This document shows positions 61,601-64,000 of a stretch of 64,000 bases of DNA, piece after piece. Under the pieces are notes generated by a model, which worked only from the letters and a program-made list of their open reading frames with translations, was not told the origin of the DNA and made no database searches. The stretch covers positions 14,384,001 to 14,448,000 of the forward strand of contig NC_071329.1 in the NCBI RefSeq assembly GCF_010183535.1. Direction: 5' to 3'. The stretch's first letter is position 1. Every line of letters begins with the position of its first letter. This DNA comes from Caenorhabditis remanei (Eukaryota; Nematoda; Chromadorea; Rhabditida; Rhabditidae). A program made the position numbers and the translations under genes.

Positions 61601-62328
61601 TGGAATTTTAATTACAATTTTGTTGATTTCTAACCCGGGAGGATTCAAACCCGCGTCTACTGAAGTATCCTTCAGCCCGGGCATGATAGACTACTACATC
61701 CTCTGATCGACGAGTCTATCCGGTACCGACACAGATAAGAATGGTGGGGGAAGTTAATTTCATAAAAAGTACCCAGTTTTTTGGAATTTCAATCATAATT
61801 TTATTGATTTCTTGATTAAAAAAGTCCTATTTTTAGGAATTTTAATCATAATTTTATTGATTTCTAATTTAAAAAAGTCCTATTTTTTGGAATTTTAATC
61901 ATAATTTTATTGATTTCTAATTTAGAAAAGTCCTATTTTTAGGAATTTTAATTACAATTTTGTTGATTTCTAACCCGGGAGGATTCAAACCCGCGTCTAC
62001 TGAAGTATCCTTCAGCCCGGGTATTATAGACTACTACATCCTCTGATCGACGAGTCTATCCGGTACCGACACAGATAAGAATGGTGGGGGAAGTTAATTT
62101 CATAAAAAGTACCCAGTTTTTTGGAATTTCAATCGTAATTTTATTGATTTCTAGATTAAAAAAGTCCTATTTTTTGGAATTTTAATTACAATTTTGTTGA
62201 TTTCTAACCCGGGAGGATTCAAACCCGCGTCTACTGAAGTATCCTTCAGCCCGGGTATTATAGACTACTACATCCTCTGATCGACGAGTCTATCCGGTAC
62301 CGACACAGATAAGAATGGTGGGGGAAGT
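46640..62328. repeat. 15.7-kb composite satellite array
   Basis: About 44 head-to-tail units. Each has a highly conserved core, running from AACCCGGGAGGATTCAAACC through CTGAAGTATCCTTCAG and TCTATCCGGTACCGACACAG to GGTGGGGGAAGTTA. The core is followed by a variable number (about one to six) of a 53-bp AT-rich subrepeat containing AAAAAGTCCTATTTTTAGG and TTTTATTGATTTCT. Unit lengths step by about 53 bp (roughly 230, 340, 390, 445). Several multi-unit blocks repeat exactly, indicating recent homogenisation. Left-edge subrepeats (46640-46780) are diverged and the right edge stops abruptly within a core. An 826-bp LTR element interrupts one core. Confidence 0.97.
47520..48345 (+). mobile_element. 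Miniature LTR retrotransposon (TRIM-like), complete
   Basis: Two direct repeats, 47520-47690 (171 bp) and 48176-48345 (170 bp), begin TGTTGTGGCG and end GATATAACA, and differ only by one A. The 5-bp target duplication GTATC flanks the pair. The 485-bp interior starts TTGGCGATCAGGATC, in the place of a primer-binding site, and ends in the purine run GAAGAAAGGGAGG just before the right LTR. Each LTR has AATAAA-like and CATATAAG motifs. No gag or pol frame exists, so it is non-autonomous. The near-identical LTRs indicate a recent insertion. Which tRNA would prime it is not clear. Confidence 0.9.
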
Positions 62329-64000
62329 CAATAGCTTACCGATTTTAGAGTCCTTTTTTGTGATAAGCAATTCTCCTCGTCAGGGCAATCATCGATTCGT
62401 CTCGGTCGCCATTTCCATTTCTTTCATTTGGACTTCCATTTGACGATGTGCAGGCCATGTTCATGTCAGCTTAGTGCGCGGTGCTGAAATAAATAGTTGA
62501 ATTCAACGTAAATGGTATAACAATAAAAAGATATACGTAAATAATATGTTGTGGGAAACTATGAGCAATAGAACAAAAAGGGAAACCTCGTAAGACCTCA
62601 GAGACCTCGTTGTAGGCCGGAATGAGGGGAGAATGACTGAGTACTGGTATACCAGCAGTTGCGCGCAATAGGGGAGTCTAATTCCTGCGTTCGGTAAGAT
62701 TTCCCAAGAAGATAAGAAGGCAGATGGTAATATGTGAAGAAAATGTCCCTGACAATATACCGAGAGAGACAACATCTGCTATTTACTCATTGTAAGAATC
62801 AATATTGGAGGGCATTGTAAAAATAACAACTATGACAGTAAATAAATAAAAACACTATGACAGTAAATAAATAATGAGAGCTGAGAATATTAATTGTTTG
62901 AGTAATTTGATATTTGCTTGAAATGTGTTGAAAGTGAGATTGTGGCTAGAATTTCAGATGGGTTCTCTACTTATATGAAAATATTTCGCCGTTTTGATAA
63001 AATCTGTTAAAAGTATGGTAAAATCATTTTGAAAGGAAACTCCTTTTGGACCAAATCTCAAAAATAATTAAATCGTCATTAAAATATACTACGGGCTTTC
63101 TAATGACAGAATCTTTCCAGGGATCTCTTACTGAAATTAAGAGTTGAGAAAAGGCATGTAAAAAGCCAAAGGGGCTGATAATGTCAATCAAACGCTCAGT
63201 TAGATCGAATGCAATTAGAAACAAAGAGCGCTCAAAAAGAAATGACTGCTCGGTGAAGGAGTGAAAGGGACAACTGATTGTATTCCATCCATCTAACCTC
63301 ATCTCTTTAGGGGGCGTGGCATATGCACTGTATACGTTCAGATTTCATAAGAAGATAACATGACAGGTGGTATTTTTGAAAAAAATTGGCCCAGACAATA
63401 GACCTTACGACATCTGTTGTTTGTTTGTGCTAATTATAAATAGGGGTCAGTGGAAAAAAGATAGGGAAAAAAGGGAAAACGTGTTTGAAAGCGTGAAAAA
63501 CCATCATGTATACCGGAAAAATTTAATCTTTCCCCTCTTACTCCACCTTTTGTTTAAAAAAATCTTATTCGTGCAAATCACATTGAAATCCCCAATTCAG
63601 AGCAGTTGGTGCTCCACAATTATTCAAAGCGCTAGTCAGGAAGCGTCTCAATTGAAAGGGCCCTTCTATTACAGGTCTTCCGGTATTCACCACTTGATTC
63701 TTTTTTTTCAAATTTTGCTATCTCTTGAACAAATTTCTCCAGTCTCTGAGTATAAACTTGAAGCTCAAACCTGTAATATCAGTAATAACGGAAATTAGAT
63801 ATCTCGAAAAAACGCAGATACAATACTCCTCAAAACTTGGGACCTTCTCAAATTTGGGAAAACTTGGAACCTTTAACGGTCCCATTAGAGTACCCACCTG
63901 TTCTTTCCCAGACGACTTCTCTTTCGTTTGATTAGTCACGTTTTTGTTTGACCTCAGCGACCCCTTCCCCCTGTTGCGCGCCCTTTCCCAAGACAACATC
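62329..64000. other. 1.7-kb region right of the array, no clear gene
   Basis: Mostly AT-rich with no M13 or satellite sequence. One minus-strand stretch, 62483-62340, is bounded by an ATTTCAG acceptor and a GTAAGC donor. It contains MNMACTSSNGSPNERNGN followed by 20 more codons to a TAA inside the exon, so it could be a small exon or chance. Longer frames near 63400 and 63900 look like noise. Confidence 0.35.

Noticed and set aside
46640..62328. Regular repeats that could suggest a CRISPR array
   Set aside because: The DNA is eukaryotic, the repeats are hundreds of bases long, the spacers are themselves repeats, and there are no cas genes.
46783..62328. Calling the satellite core an array of tRNA genes
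   Set aside because: Only a B-box-like motif and one hairpin fit. The acceptor stem, T-stem and anticodon loop do not form properly, so it is reported only as tRNA-like.
63367..63931. Overlapping open frames on both strands near the right edge
   Set aside because: They have no recognisable motif, no consistent splice sites and low-complexity AT-rich codons.

Overview
The window looks like nuclear DNA of a nematode, most likely a Caenorhabditis. It is AT-rich. Genes are split by many introns of about 45-60 bp with GTAAGT/GTGAGT-type donors and TTTCAG acceptors, and several start codons sit a few bases behind a TTTCAG site, as expected for spliced-leader trans-splicing. The protein families also fit nematodes: an expanded M13 (neprilysin-like) peptidase family, C6-domain extracellular proteins and small secreted or multi-pass membrane proteins. 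No bacterial, viral or organellar genes were seen. All gene models were assembled by hand from the sequence.

Layout. 1-6.5 kb: the 3' end of a catalytically degenerate neprilysin-like gene (N1), two paralogous small secreted proteins on the minus strand, and a complete neprilysin-like gene (N2). 6.5-9.3 kb: three short minus-strand genes of unknown function. 10.9-13.4 kb: a multi-pass membrane gene (TM-A) whose first intron is filled by a 56-bp minisatellite. 14.2-16.1 kb: nested inverted-repeat transposons. 17.7-30.7 kb: a segmentally duplicated block with an intact membrane gene (TM-B1), neprilysin N3, a broken TM-A copy, two more TM-B copies (one clearly dead) and a decayed neprilysin N4. 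31.5-33.8 kb: a three-domain C6 gene that has lost its signal-peptide segment. 34.2-40.8 kb: two neprilysin genes (N5, N6) facing away from each other in a large inverted duplication. 41.2-46.2 kb: neprilysin N7 and the 5' half of N8. 46.6-62.3 kb: a 15.7-kb composite satellite array holding a small LTR element. 62.3-64 kb: nothing convincingly coding.

Biology. N2, N3, N5, N6 and N7 read as type II membrane zinc endopeptidases: a short or Lys-rich cytosolic tail, one membrane helix, a stalk, then the M13 ectodomain with HExxH, ExxxD, NAxY and the C-terminal H-x5-R. N1 and N4 have lost zinc ligands and N8 stops before the catalytic half. The cluster therefore shows birth and death of a secreted/ectopeptidase family, with at least four kinds of mobile element sitting in introns and between genes.

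No wholly new biochemical system was recognised. The most unusual objects are the composite satellite with its tRNA-like core, the miniature LTR element inserted in that core's hairpin loop, the N5/N6 inverted duplication with a third copy of its centre, and the loss of catalytic residues in some of the peptidases.
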